From the NCBI RefSeq assembly GCF_016107395.1, contig NZ_JAAIKO010000002.1:372001-436000 (forward strand): DNA of 64,000 nucleotides, given 5' to 3'. Position numbers and translations under genes: made by a program. Shown piece after piece: positions 45,387 through 54,878 of the stretch. The notes under the pieces are model-generated. The model did no database searches, was not told the origin of the DNA, and saw only the letters and a program-made list of their open reading frames with translations. This DNA is from Streptomyces fildesensis. Its GTDB lineage: Bacteria; Actinomycetota; Actinomycetes; Streptomycetales; Streptomycetaceae. Every line of letters begins with the position of its first letter. Position 1 is the stretch's first letter.

Positions 45387-46673
45387 ATGACGGATCCGTA
45401 CCTGATCATCTCCTCGGACTGCCACGCGGGCCTGCCGACGGAGCAGTACCGGCCGTATCTCGACAGCAGGTTCCACGCGGACTTCGACGAGTTCCTCGGG
45501 CAGCGCCAGGCGCGCCGCGAGGCGATGACGCGGCTCGGGGTGCGCAACGAGGCGTTCGCGGAGAAGTGGTTCAGCGACAACGAGGAGGGGCTGCGCGGCG
45601 GCTGGGACAGCGCGCAGCGCGACAAGGAACTCGACGGTGACGGGGTGGCGGCCGAGGTCGTCTTCCCGGACGCCGACGCCGTCGACAGCCAGACCGCCGC
45701 GCCCTTCGGGGTGGGCCTCGGGCTCTCCGGCGACCAGGACCCGGCGCTGGGGATGGCGGGCGCGCAGGCGCACAACCGCTGGCTCGCGGAGTTCTGTGCC
45801 GAGCGCAGCCCGGAACGCCGCTGCGGGGTGGCGCTGCTGCCCATCACCGGCGACGTGGACGCGGTGGTGGCCGAGGTCCGCAGGGCGAAGGCGTCCGGCC
45901 TCGGCGCCCTGATGATCCCCGCCCGGTGGGTCGACAAGGCGGCGTACCACGACGCCCGTTACGACCCGGTGTGGGCGGTGGCGCAGGAGCTGGAGATGCC
46001 CATCGTGACCCACTCCGGATCGGCCCCGCACCACGAGTACGGGGACCATCTGGGCATCTACGTCAGCGAAGTGACGTTCTGGCCGTCCCGGCCGCTCTGG
46101 TTCCTGCTGTGGGCCGGGGTCTTCGAGCGCTTCCCCGGGCTGAAGTTCGGCATCGCCGAGTCCGGCTGCTGGTGGCTGCCGAACCAGCTGTGGTTCATGG
46201 ACCGGCTCTACCTCGGCGCCCACGGTGGCAAGAAGCTCTCGCCGTTCGCCGAGCTGAAGCGGCCGCCGAGCGAGTACCTGGACCGCCAGGTGTTCATCTG
46301 CGCGACCAACACCAAGCGCCGCGAGCTGGCCCAGCGCTACGAGATCGGGGTCGGCAACATCCTGTGGGGCAGCGACTTCCCGCACCCGGAGGGCACCTGG
46401 CCCGCGACCCGGGAGTGGCTGAAGAACACGTTCCACGACATCCCGGTGACCGAGACCCGGCAGATGCTGGGGCTGGCCGCCGCCGAGGCCTTCGGCTTCG
46501 ACACCGAGGCGCTGGCGCCGATCGCCCGCCGGATCGGCCCGACCCCGGCCGAACTGGGCCAGCCGGACGACCAGTCGGCCGTCGAGGCGTCCTGGGCGCG
46601 CGCCCGCGACACCGGACGGCACTGGCTGACCGGGCACGACTTCCCGTACGTGGGGATGGAGGCGGGCACATGA
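45387..46673 (+). CDS. Amidohydrolase family protein (ACMSD-like), first of a pair
   Basis: 428 residues. Metal-site patterns: ISSDCHAGLP at the start, VTHSGSAPHHEYG in the middle and WGSDFPHPEGTW near the end, as in amidohydrolase-2 proteins such as aminocarboxymuconate-semialdehyde decarboxylase and gamma-resorcylate decarboxylase. It lacks the strict HxH at the first site, having DCH. ATG 45387 with GACAGGAGA upstream. The next gene starts with a 4-nt overlap and encodes a related protein. Confidence 0.86.
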   Translation: MTDPYLIISSDCHAGLPTEQYRPYLDSRFHADFDEFLGQRQARREAMTRLGVRNEAFAEKWFSDNEEGLRGGWDSAQRDKELDGDGVAAEVVFPDADAVDSQTAAPFGVGLGLSGDQDPALGMAGAQAHNRWLAEFCAERSPERRCGVALLPITGDVDAVVAEVRRAKASGLGALMIPARWVDKAAYHDARYDPVWAVAQELEMPIVTHSGSAPHHEYGDHLGIYVSEVTFWPSRPLWFLLWAGVFERFPGLKFGIAESGCWWLPNQLWFMDRLYLGAHGGKKLSPFAELKRPPSEYLDRQVFICATNTKRRELAQRYEIGVGNILWGSDFPHPEGTWPATREWLKNTFHDIPVTETRQMLGLAAAEAFGFDTEALAPIARRIGPTPAELGQPDDQSAVEASWARARDTGRHWLTGHDFPYVGMEAGT

Positions 46674-47911
46674 CACCCTCCGGTCCCGACGACCGCTACA
46701 CGGTGATCTCGGCGGACTGCCACGCCGGCGCCGACCTGCTCGACTACCGGCCGTACCTGGCGGCCGGCCTCCACGAGGAGTTCGACGCGTGGGCGGCCAC
46801 GTACGTCAATCCGTACGAGGACCTGATCGCCCCCGAGGCGCCGCGCAACTGGGACTCCGGCCGCCGGCTCGCGGAGCTGGAGGCGGACGGCATCGTCGCC
46901 GAGGTCGTCTTCCCCAACACCGTGCCGCCGTTCTTCCCCAGCGGTTCGCTGCTGGCCCCCGCGCCCTCGAAGGAGGAGTTCGAGCTGCGCTGGGCCGGAC
47001 TGCGGGCCCACAACCGGTGGCTCGCCGACTTCTGCGCGCAGGCCCCCGGCCGGCGCGCGGGCGTCGCACAGATCCTCCTCAACGATGTGGACGCGGCGGT
47101 CCGCGAGGTGCGGTGGGCCAAGGAGCACGGGCTGACCGGCGGCATCCTGCTGCCGGGCGCGCCACCGGGCTCCGGCGTCCCCGAGCTGTACTCGGCGGTG
47201 TACGACCCGCTCTGGGCGGTCTGCGACGAGCTGGACGTACCGGTGAACCACCACGGCGGCTCGGCCTCCCCGCCGCTCGGCGACGAACCCGCGGCCCGCG
47301 CGGTGTTCATGGTCGAGACGACATGGTTCTCGCACCGGGCGCTGTGGCACCTGATCTTCGGCGGGGCGTTCCAACGGCACCCCGGGTTGCGGCTGGTGCT
47401 CACCGAGCAGGGTTCGGGGTGGATCCCCGCCGTGCTCGACATGCTGGAGTACTACCACGGGCGGCTGGTCAGCGCCGCGACCCGGGCGGCCACCGCCGAG
47501 GCCAAGTTCGGCACCGGGCTGGCGGACGCGATGGGCAAGGGACCGAAGGCCGTCTGGCGGGACAACTGCTTCGTCGGGGCGAGCTTCATGCGCCCCCACG
47601 AGGTGCCGCTGCGCGACCGGATCGGCCTGGAGAAGATCATGTGGGGCAGCGACTACCCGCATGACGAGGGCACGTATCCCTACACCAGGGAGGGGCTGCG
47701 GATCGCGTTCGCCGGGCTCCCGGCCGAGGAGGTCGCCGCGATGGTGGGCGGCAACGCGGCCCGTGTCTACGGCTTCGACCTCGGGCTGCTGGACGCGGTC
47801 GCCGCGAAGTCCGGCCCCACGGTGGCGGAGATCGCCGAGCCGCTGAAGGAGCCGCCCGCCGACGCGACCAGTCCGGCGTTCGCACCGGGAGGTTCGGTCC
47901 GCGTCTGGTGA
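46670..47911 (+). CDS. Amidohydrolase family protein (ACMSD-like), second of a pair
   Basis: 413 residues, same fold and motifs as its neighbour: ISADCHAGADLLDYRPYL, VNHHGGSASPP, WGSDYPHDEGTYPYTREG. The two proteins share the beginning and end patterns, so they arose by duplication and may act as a heteromer or on successive intermediates. ATG 46670 in an ATGA overlap. Last gene of the operon, followed by a strong hairpin. Confidence 0.87.
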   Translation: MTPSGPDDRYTVISADCHAGADLLDYRPYLAAGLHEEFDAWAATYVNPYEDLIAPEAPRNWDSGRRLAELEADGIVAEVVFPNTVPPFFPSGSLLAPAPSKEEFELRWAGLRAHNRWLADFCAQAPGRRAGVAQILLNDVDAAVREVRWAKEHGLTGGILLPGAPPGSGVPELYSAVYDPLWAVCDELDVPVNHHGGSASPPLGDEPAARAVFMVETTWFSHRALWHLIFGGAFQRHPGLRLVLTEQGSGWIPAVLDMLEYYHGRLVSAATRAATAEAKFGTGLADAMGKGPKAVWRDNCFVGASFMRPHEVPLRDRIGLEKIMWGSDYPHDEGTYPYTREGLRIAFAGLPAEEVAAMVGGNAARVYGFDLGLLDAVAAKSGPTVAEIAEPLKEPPADATSPAFAPGGSVRVW

Positions 47912-47947
47912 CGGTGGCGGGGCGGTGATGACGGCCGGCGTGTTACC

Positions 47948-47987
47948 TCCGGCGGCGGGGAATACGGGGGAGAACCCCGCCGCCGGA
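47948..47987. terminator. 13-bp hairpin after the amidohydrolase operon
   Basis: TCCGGCGGCGGGG pairs perfectly with CCCCGCCGCCGGA across a 14-nt loop. It lies between the convergent genes ending at 47911 (+) and 48017 (-). Confidence 0.8.
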
Positions 47988-48016
47988 AGACCGGGTGGAC
48001 CGCGGTGTGCCGCGGT

Positions 48017-48211
48017 CTAACGCGATGACACCGTCCTGAACAGGGCGGACAGTGCCGCTCCGGGCCGCGCCGTGGAGGCGTGCCCGGACGGATCCTGGGT
48101 CGGTGACGGACGTGCGGCGTCCTTGGAGCCGCCGCCCGCCGTCACCAGCACGAACACGGAAAGGGCAAGCACGGCCAGGCTTACCGCGGTGGGCAGGCTC
48201 GGCCTGTGCAT
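48017..48211 (-). CDS. Small secreted or membrane-tethered protein
   Basis: 64 residues: MHRPSLPTAVSLAVLALSVFVLVTAGGGSKDAA is a signal-anchor-like start (basic, then 18 hydrophobic residues). The rest is a short Pro/Ser/Thr tail. No lipobox cysteine. ATG 48211 is preceded by GGGGGAA. It is divergent from the LuxR gene. Function unknown; it might be a short exported peptide. Moderate confidence that it is a gene. Confidence 0.5.
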   Translation of the reverse strand: MHRPSLPTAVSLAVLALSVFVLVTAGGGSKDAARPSPTQDPSGHASTARPGAALSALFRTVSSR

Positions 48212-48346
48212 GAGGGTTCCCCCGGTGGATCGGCTACAGGCTCCACAGTGCCCGGGGCGGGGGTACCCGGCCATCGTGGACCACCACGAGATCAACCACG
48301 ACAACACCACGGCATATCCTGGGACCGCGGCGGCGGAAGGGGTGCG

Positions 48347-51130
48347 GTGGCCACGGTGGGGGAGCAGCTCGGTCTGCGCGAACGGGACGGCCAGCTGGCC
48401 GTCGCGGCACGCCTCGCGGAACGGGCCGAGGCGGGCGCGGGCGCCCTGCTGGTGGTGCGCGGCGGCACGGGCAGCGGCCGGACCGCCCTCCTGGACGCGG
48501 CGGCCGAACTCGCCCGGCGGCAGGGCCTGGACGTCCGCCGTACCCGCTGCGCGCAGCACGACCAGGACGCCGGCAGCGTGCCGTCCGTCGTGCGGCGGCT
48601 GCTGGACGGCGCCCCCGAGGCCGCGTCCATCGACGAGCTGCCGCCCGGCGGCATACCGCTCGCACTGGCCGTCGACGACGTCCATCTGGCGGATCCGGCC
48701 TCCCGCGGCTGGTTCGGCCGGCTGGTGCCCCGGCTCGACCGGCTGCCGGTCCTGCTGATCCTGACCGAGCGTCACCAGTACGACATGACGCCGGCCCCGC
48801 GCGGCATCGCCTGGGGCCTGGCCCCCTCGCTCGTCCACACGGTGCGGCTGCCGCCGCTGAGCGGGCCGTCCGTCGACGCGATCGCCCGCGAACGGCTCGG
48901 CGGCGACCCGCCGCCCGGCCTCGCCGCGGCGACCGCGGGCAACCCGCTGCTGCTGCACGCCCTGTTGCAGGACCTGGCCGAGCTGCACCCCGGCGGCCCG
49001 CCGGAGCGGACCCCGTCGAGCGTCGCCGAACTCCACCCCGGTGCCTACGCCGACGCCGTCGCCTGGCTGCTGGCCGCGGCGGGCCCGCAGACCGCCGACG
49101 CCGGCTGCGCGCTCGCCCTGGTGCAGGACGAGCACGACCCGCTCGGCCTGCTGGCGGAATGGCAGCGCGGCGAGCGCCGCCGCACCGGGCGGAAGGGCTT
49201 CACGGTGCCGGGGCACGTCGGCGCGGGGCCGGCGCGCGGCGAGCCGGAGACCGCCGATCCCGCACGGCTGGCCGGCTGGGCCGCCGCGCTGCGGCACCAC
49301 GGCTTCCTGGCCGCAGGAGGCGGCGAAGCCGGCGGGCCGGCCATGTTCGCCCACCCGTTGCTGCGCGACGCGGTGCTGCACACCCTGCCCCGCGAACGCC
49401 GGGACGCGGCGCACCGCACCGCGGCCCGGCTGCTGCACGAGCGCGGCGACCGGGCCGGCGCCGTCGCCGGGCATCTGCTGCCGGTCCCGCCGGTCGGCGA
49501 GGCGTGGGCGGCCGATGTGCTGCTCGCCGCCGCGCAGGAGACCCGCTCGGAACCGGCGGGCGTTCCGCGGGCCGTCGCCCACTTGCGCCGGGCGCTGGAC
49601 GAGCCTCTCACCACCGAGCGGCGCGGCAGCGTGCTCACCGAACTGGGCTGCCTGGAGGTCCGGATCGACCGGGCGGCGGGGGTCCGGCGGCTCGCCGAGG
49701 CGCTGCGCGTGCAGCAGGACGGGCACGGCCGGGTGCGGGTGGCCAGCGCGCTGGGCACGGCGCTCGCCGCGCACGGCGAGGTGCCCGCGGCCATCGCCGT
49801 ACTGCGCGAACTCGCCGACGGCTTCGCCGGCCGCCCCGACCTGCTGAGCGCGGTGCAGGCGGCGACCGCGCTCATCGCCTCGCACGACGGGGAGAGCTGG
49901 CGGCAGATGATCTCCGAACTGCTGCGGCTGCGGCATCTCGGCGACCCGGACCCGATGGCCGAGATGATGCTCACCGAGTACGAGTCGGCCGCCGGGCTGC
50001 TCTCGGCGGAACAGGCCTGGGAGCAGGTGCGTCCGCTGCTCGCGCACGGCTCGGTGGACCCGCTGCTGGAGCCGTACGTCCTGGGGTCGGTCGCCACCAT
50101 CGCGCAGTGGGCCGACCTGCTGGACGAGGCGGAACGGTACGCCGCCCGGATCCCGCTCGGCGAGCCGGTGCTGCATCCGGGCCATGAGTGCCTGGTGAGC
50201 GTGCGGGCCGAGGCCGCCGTCATGCGGGGGGACTTCGCGCGGCTCGTCGACGACCAGGACCCCGCCGCCAATGTGCACGTCGGCGCCCAGACCATGATCG
50301 CGCTCACCGAACTCGACCGGCTGGACGAGGCGGCCGGGCTCGCCGGGAAGCTCGCGGGCCCCGGTCCCGACAACTCCTGGCAGTGGTGCGAGTTCCTGTA
50401 CGCGCGCGGTCTGCTGCGCGCTGCGCGGGGTGATGACGGGGGCGCGCTGGAGGACCTCACCGACTGCGGCCGGCGGCAGGTCGCCCGCGGTGTGGTGAGC
50501 CCGGTCGTCACCGCCTGGCGCTCGGCGGCCGCCGACAGTCTGGTGCGGACCGGCCGGGCCGGCGAGGCGGTGCCGCTCGCCGCCGAGGAGCTGCGGCTGG
50601 CCAGGATCTGGGGCACGGCCCGTACCGAGGGTCGCGCCCTGCGCGCGCTCGGCTCGGCCACCGGCGGCCGGCGCGGCATCGAACTGCTCGAGGAGGCCGT
50701 CACCCGCCTGCGCGAGGAGCCGGCCGCCGAGCCGGAACTGATCGCCGCGCAGCTCGGCCTGGGCCGCTCCCTCACCGCCGCCGGGCGCTCAGGACAGGCC
50801 CGCGACGTGCTGCGGGAGGCCGCCGCGCGCGCCGAGCGGCTCGGCGCCGTACGCCTGGGCCGGCTCGCGCGGCAGGCGCTGCGGGACGGCGGCGCCCGCC
50901 CGCGCCGGATCCCGCACACCGGAACCGGCGCCCTGACGGGCAGCGAGCGGCGGATAGCGGAGCTTGCCGCCGCGGGCCACGGCAACGTCGAGATAGCGGA
51001 GCTGCTGCATCTGGCCCGCCGGACCGTCGAGACCCATCTGACCAGCACCTATCGGAAGCTCGGCATCCGGCAGCGGGCCGATCTGCCGACGGCGCTGGCG
51101 GCGGCTCCGGGGGACCCGGCCGGACGGTGA
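48347..51130 (+). CDS. Large LuxR-family transcriptional regulator with N-terminal AAA/STAND-like ATPase
   Basis: 927 residues, LAL-like layout. An N-terminal NTPase region has GGTGSGRTA (39-47) at the P-loop, with Arg where Lys is usual, and LALAVDDVHLAD as Walker B. The middle (about 400-840) is helical repeat (TPR-like). The end has the LuxR helix-turn-helix: LTGSERRIAELAAAGHGNVEIAELLHLARRTVETHLTSTYRKLGI. GTG 48347 with GAAGGGG at 5 nt; the frame continues to 48206 but that part overlaps the divergent promoter. It may control the adjacent genes, unproven. Confidence 0.85.
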   Translation: MATVGEQLGLRERDGQLAVAARLAERAEAGAGALLVVRGGTGSGRTALLDAAAELARRQGLDVRRTRCAQHDQDAGSVPSVVRRLLDGAPEAASIDELPPGGIPLALAVDDVHLADPASRGWFGRLVPRLDRLPVLLILTERHQYDMTPAPRGIAWGLAPSLVHTVRLPPLSGPSVDAIARERLGGDPPPGLAAATAGNPLLLHALLQDLAELHPGGPPERTPSSVAELHPGAYADAVAWLLAAAGPQTADAGCALALVQDEHDPLGLLAEWQRGERRRTGRKGFTVPGHVGAGPARGEPETADPARLAGWAAALRHHGFLAAGGGEAGGPAMFAHPLLRDAVLHTLPRERRDAAHRTAARLLHERGDRAGAVAGHLLPVPPVGEAWAADVLLAAAQETRSEPAGVPRAVAHLRRALDEPLTTERRGSVLTELGCLEVRIDRAAGVRRLAEALRVQQDGHGRVRVASALGTALAAHGEVPAAIAVLRELADGFAGRPDLLSAVQAATALIASHDGESWRQMISELLRLRHLGDPDPMAEMMLTEYESAAGLLSAEQAWEQVRPLLAHGSVDPLLEPYVLGSVATIAQWADLLDEAERYAARIPLGEPVLHPGHECLVSVRAEAAVMRGDFARLVDDQDPAANVHVGAQTMIALTELDRLDEAAGLAGKLAGPGPDNSWQWCEFLYARGLLRAARGDDGGALEDLTDCGRRQVARGVVSPVVTAWRSAAADSLVRTGRAGEAVPLAAEELRLARIWGTARTEGRALRALGSATGGRRGIELLEEAVTRLREEPAAEPELIAAQLGLGRSLTAAGRSGQARDVLREAAARAERLGAVRLGRLARQALRDGGARPRRIPHTGTGALTGSERRIAELAAAGHGNVEIAELLHLARRTVETHLTSTYRKLGIRQRADLPTALAAAPGDPAGR

Positions 51131-51252
51131 CCGGCCGCGGCGCAGCACCTGCCGGCCGGTGCCCTGACCAGCCGTGACCCGCGGAGTGCGGCCCCCGGAC
51201 CGCTGGCGTACCGTGAAGTCACCCCATTGAGCTGAGCAGCAAGGACACCCCC

Positions 51253-52296
51253 ATGCGCGCCACCGCCATCCACGCCCCGTTCGACATCAGGGTGGAGGAC
51301 GTGCCCGACGCCGCGATCCGGCAGCCCGGCGACGCCGTCGTCCGGGTGGTCCGCGCCTGCATCTGCGGCAGCGACCTGTGGGCGTACCGCGGCGAGGCCG
51401 CCCGCGAGCCGGGGCAGCGCATCGGCCACGAGTTCCTCGGCGTCGTCGAGGAGACCGGCTCCGAGGTGTCGGGACTGACGGCCGGCGACCTGGTCGTCGC
51501 CCCCTTCATGTGGTCCGACGGCGTCTGCGAGTACTGCGCCGACGGCCTGACGACCTCCTGTGTGCACGGCGGCTTCTGGGGCTCGGTCGGCTCCGACGGC
51601 GGCCAGGGCGAGGCCGTCCGGGTGCCCTTCGCCGACGCCACCCTGGTCAAGCTGCCCGCCGAGGCGCTCTCCGACGACCGTCTGCTGTCCGCGCTGCTCG
51701 CGCTGTCCGACGTCATGGGCACCGGCCACCACGCCGCCATCGGCGCCGGGGTCGGCCCCGGCACGACGGTGGCGGTCGTCGGTGACGGCGCGGTCGGCCT
51801 GTGCGGTGTGCTCGCCGCCAAGCGGCTGGGCGCCGAGCGGATCATCGCGCTCGGCCGGCACACGGCGCGCACCGACATCGCCCGCACGTTCGGCGCCACC
51901 GACGTCGTCGCCGAGCGCGGCGAGGCCGCCGTCGCGGCGGTCCGCGAGCTGACCCGCGGGCAGGGCGCGCACGCCGTCATCGAGGCGGTCGGCACCGAGC
52001 AGTCCATGCGGACGGCCGTCGGCATCACCCGCGACGGCGGCGCGATCGGCTACGTCGGCGTCCCGCACGGCAGCGGCACCGGCCTGGACCTCGGCGAGAT
52101 GTTCAACCGCAACATCGCCCTGCGCGGCGGCGTCGCCCCGGTCCGCAGCTACATCCCGGAGCTGCTCCCCGACATCCTGTCCGGCGCCATCGACCCGTCC
52201 CCGGTCTTCGACCACGCGGTCGGCCTGGAGGGCGTCCCCGGCGGCTACAAGGCGATGGACGAGCGCACCGCCCTGAAGGTCATCGTCAAGCTCTGA
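51253..52296 (+). CDS. Zinc-dependent alcohol dehydrogenase family protein (MDR)
   Basis: 347 residues. Catalytic zinc site: Cys38 in ACICGSDLW and GHEFLG with His/Glu; a cysteine-containing loop (GVCEYCADGLTTSC) where the structural zinc sits, with three cysteines rather than four. The Rossmann motif is VAVVGDGAVGLCGVLAAKRLGAERI. ATG 51253, AAGGA upstream. Ends at a 16-bp hairpin shared with the convergent subtilase. Substrate unknown. Confidence 0.87.
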   Translation: MRATAIHAPFDIRVEDVPDAAIRQPGDAVVRVVRACICGSDLWAYRGEAAREPGQRIGHEFLGVVEETGSEVSGLTAGDLVVAPFMWSDGVCEYCADGLTTSCVHGGFWGSVGSDGGQGEAVRVPFADATLVKLPAEALSDDRLLSALLALSDVMGTGHHAAIGAGVGPGTTVAVVGDGAVGLCGVLAAKRLGAERIIALGRHTARTDIARTFGATDVVAERGEAAVAAVRELTRGQGAHAVIEAVGTEQSMRTAVGITRDGGAIGYVGVPHGSGTGLDLGEMFNRNIALRGGVAPVRSYIPELLPDILSGAIDPSPVFDHAVGLEGVPGGYKAMDERTALKVIVKL

Positions 52297-52303
52297 CGAT
52301 GCA

Positions 52304-52340
52304 ACGCCGGGCGGGCCCGTCCATCGGGCCCGCCCGGCGT
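52304..52340. terminator. Perfect 16-bp bidirectional terminator hairpin
   Basis: ACGCCGGGCGGGCCCG and its complement around a TCCAT loop, between the ADH stop (52296, +) and the subtilase stop (52357, -). Confidence 0.85.
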
Positions 52341-52356
52341 CATCGGCAGCCGTTCG

Positions 52357-53895
52357 TTACTTGGTGACGGCGTCCAGGGCGTCGACGATGCCGTACCCGT
52401 AGAAGCTGTTCAGCCGCTTCGGGCCGGTGCAGGTGGCGTCCTGCACTCCGTTGCCGTCCGGGTCGTACAGGCCCGTCGGGCAGCCGGGGTTGTCGGCCTC
52501 GGCCTTGAGCAGCCACTGGATCTGCTCGGGCGTGGCGTGCGGGTGCCTGCTCTTGATGAGCGCCGCGACGGCCGCCACGTGCGGGCTGGCCATCGAGGTG
52601 CCCTGCAGGTATCCGTAGGTGTTGCCGGGCAGCGTGGCCAGGATCCGGCCGTTCTTGTCCGGGGTTCCCGGGATCTGGTACTTGTCCCCGCCGGGGGCGG
52701 CGACGTCGATGACGCCCCGGCCGTAGCTGGAGTAGTACGACTTGAGGTTCTGCACGCCGGTCGCGGAGACCGTGACGACGCCGGGCAGCTGGGTCGGGAT
52801 GTCGAAGCACTTGTGCGGGTCGACGGTGCGGTCGACCGGGGTGCCGTCGTCCGGGCTGGACGCGTCGGAGAGCGCGTTCGAGTCCAGGTCGTCGTTGGAG
52901 TTGCCGGCCGACGCGACGTTCAGTACGCCCTTGCGCTCGGAGTACTTCGACGCGCGGTTGACCGCGTCGACGATCGCGCGCTGGTCGGGGTCGTCCAGGC
53001 AGTTGTAGAGCCACGGGTCGATGTAATAGCTGTTGTTCGTCACGGAGATGCCGTGGTCGGCGGCGAAGACGAACGCGCAGACCACGCTCTCCGGGTAGAA
53101 CAGGCTGGTGACGGGGTCGCTGACCTTGATGGCCGCGACCTTGACGTTGGGTGCGACACCGGCCACGCCGATGCCGTTGCGCGCCGCGGCGATCTCGCCC
53201 GCCACATGCGTGCCGTGGTAGTCACTGGCCGGGTCGTACGGGCGCCAGGCGCCCGGGGTGGTGTCGGCCACTCCGCCCACGCAGTTCGCGGACTGCGAGG
53301 CGGAGAAGTTCGCGGCGAGATCCGGGTGGGTGTCATCGATACCGGTGTCGATGACACCGACCGTGACCTTCCGGCTGCCCGGGTTGATCTTCGCGGCCTT
53401 GTCGGCCTTGATGGCCACCAGGTCCCACTGGTTCGCCTCCAGCGGTTCCTGCTCGGTGCCGGCCTTCGCGTTGGCCGCGGTCGCCGCGGCGACCTGTGCG
53501 GCCGTGAGCCGCTCCGGCGCACCCAGTTCGGTGGTCGAGGCCGGGGCGATGGCGGCGGTGCGGGTGGCGCCCGCGGTCTGTACTCCATGGGCCTTGCGTA
53601 TCGCGGCGGCGAAGCCCGGGTTCGCCGAGTGCACGACGATGACGCCGATCTTCTCGTACGAGATGACCACCTGGCCGCCGGCCCGGGATATCGCGTGTTC
53701 GACGCTCTTGACGGTGCCGTGGTCCACGTTGGTGTTGACCACGTAGGACAGCAGCGGGCCGTCGGCCGCCACCGTGCTGTCCGCCGCCGACGCCGAAGCG
53801 GCGCCCGGCAGTACGGCGACGGCTGCCGCCAGCGCCATCCCGACGGTCGCCGCGAGCATGCGGCGCCGTCCGGACCGTCTGTGAAGAGGAACCAT
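52357..53895 (-). CDS. Secreted S8-family (subtilisin-like) serine protease
   Basis: 512 residues. Signal peptide: RRSGRRRMLAATVGMALAAAVAVL, cleavage likely after ASASA. Residues about 45-150 may be a pro-region. The catalytic triad is intact: Asp183 (VGVIDTGIDDTHPD), His230 (DYHGTHVAGE) and Ser434 (GTSMASPHV). The C-terminus holds DPDGNGVQDATCTGP, a calcium-binding-like loop. ATG 53895 has GGAGAT just upstream. The frame to 54123 is not used. Likely an extracellular protease. Confidence 0.92.
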   Translation of the reverse strand: MVPLHRRSGRRRMLAATVGMALAAAVAVLPGAASASAADSTVAADGPLLSYVVNTNVDHGTVKSVEHAISRAGGQVVISYEKIGVIVVHSANPGFAAAIRKAHGVQTAGATRTAAIAPASTTELGAPERLTAAQVAAATAANAKAGTEQEPLEANQWDLVAIKADKAAKINPGSRKVTVGVIDTGIDDTHPDLAANFSASQSANCVGGVADTTPGAWRPYDPASDYHGTHVAGEIAAARNGIGVAGVAPNVKVAAIKVSDPVTSLFYPESVVCAFVFAADHGISVTNNSYYIDPWLYNCLDDPDQRAIVDAVNRASKYSERKGVLNVASAGNSNDDLDSNALSDASSPDDGTPVDRTVDPHKCFDIPTQLPGVVTVSATGVQNLKSYYSSYGRGVIDVAAPGGDKYQIPGTPDKNGRILATLPGNTYGYLQGTSMASPHVAAVAALIKSRHPHATPEQIQWLLKAEADNPGCPTGLYDPDGNGVQDATCTGPKRLNSFYGYGIVDALDAVTK

Positions 53896-54452
53896 GGGAT
53901 CTCCAATCGTCCAACGACCCGCCCTGACGGCACGGTTGCCGTTGGACGGGTACATGACGATGGAAGCTATCGTCGTACCGGTGGCGCCATCAATGGATTG
54001 CGGTGGAAATCCCGGATTCCTACCGGATTCCCGTTCGAACCGGTGGCGCGTCAGCCACCGCTGTGGCCGGACCGCAGCGCCTCGATGCTCAACAGGGGTA
54101 TGACCACCCGCGGTCCGTACCACCGCCCGGGCGCCGCGCGGCCGGCCGGCTGCGGTGCCGCGGCCACCGGGACGGTCAACCGGACGGCCCCGTAGGGCAG
54201 TCGGTGCGGACCCGGGGGCGGGGAACTCGGCGGGGTGTTCACGGGCGATGTCCTCGGTGCTGCGTCACGGCCGCGTCCGGGCCGCTTCGTGGCGGTGCTG
54301 GGCACTCTGTACAACGAAGCGCCCCGGTCCCGGTGTCGGCCCTGATCCGGATGGCGGCAGATTTCACCCATGGCCTGTTGAACACCCGCCGTCACACCTC
54401 TAACATGCGGTCTCCGATCATCGACGTGACGCAGATCACTCATGGAGGCACC
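53896..54452. other. Intergenic region between the subtilase and DUF485 genes
   Basis: 557 nt between divergent starts. Frames are open in several directions but lack RBS and typical protein features. A short inverted repeat GACGAT-GGAAGCT-ATCGTC occurs at 53957-53975 in the subtilase promoter area. No terminator or RNA seen. Confidence 0.4.
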
Positions 54453-54878
54453 GTGGATCCCGCACCACCGTCCGCCACCCCGGGCCCGCCGACCCCCGCC
54501 TCGTACTCCGAGGTCGAGGCGAGCCCGGAATTCGGCGAACTACGGCACTCCTACCGGGTGTTCGCGTTCCCGGTCACCGTCGCCTTCCTCGCCTGGTACC
54601 TGCTGTACGTACTCCTGTCGAGTTACGCGGGCGGGTTCATGGCGACCAAGGTCGTCGGGCACATCAACGTGGCCTTCGTCTTCGGCCTCGCGCAGTTCCT
54701 CACCACGTTCCTCATCGCGTGGATATACGCCAGGTACGCGAATGCCCGGCTCGACCCGGGGGCCGAGGCCCTCAAGGCGCGGCTGGAGAACCGCACCGCG
54801 TCGGTCGGCCTCGACCCGGCGGCCGAGGTTCCCGGGGCGCGGCTGGAGAACGACGCTACGTTGGAGGACCGCTCATGA
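54453..54878 (+). CDS. DUF485 membrane protein with a duplicated C-terminal tail
   Basis: 141 residues. Two membrane helices (VFAFPVTVAFLAWYLLYVLL and VAFVFGLAQFLTTFLIAWIYARYAN) make up the DUF485 domain, typically co-encoded with acetate/solute symporters. After it come two copies of a 20-residue unit (LDPGAEALKARLENRTASVG and LDPAAEVPGARLENDATLED). GTG 54453 with GGAGG at 5 nt. The symporter start overlaps its end by 4 nt. Confidence 0.85.
   Translation: MDPAPPSATPGPPTPASYSEVEASPEFGELRHSYRVFAFPVTVAFLAWYLLYVLLSSYAGGFMATKVVGHINVAFVFGLAQFLTTFLIAWIYARYANARLDPGAEALKARLENRTASVGLDPAAEVPGARLENDATLEDRS

Noticed and set aside
48206-48346. Upstream extension of the LuxR regulator
   Set aside because: It would overlap the divergent gene and its promoter, and has no RBS.
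54003-54452. Extended N-terminus for the DUF485 protein or a separate gene
   Set aside because: GGAGG lies just before GTG 54453 and the upstream peptide has no conserved character.
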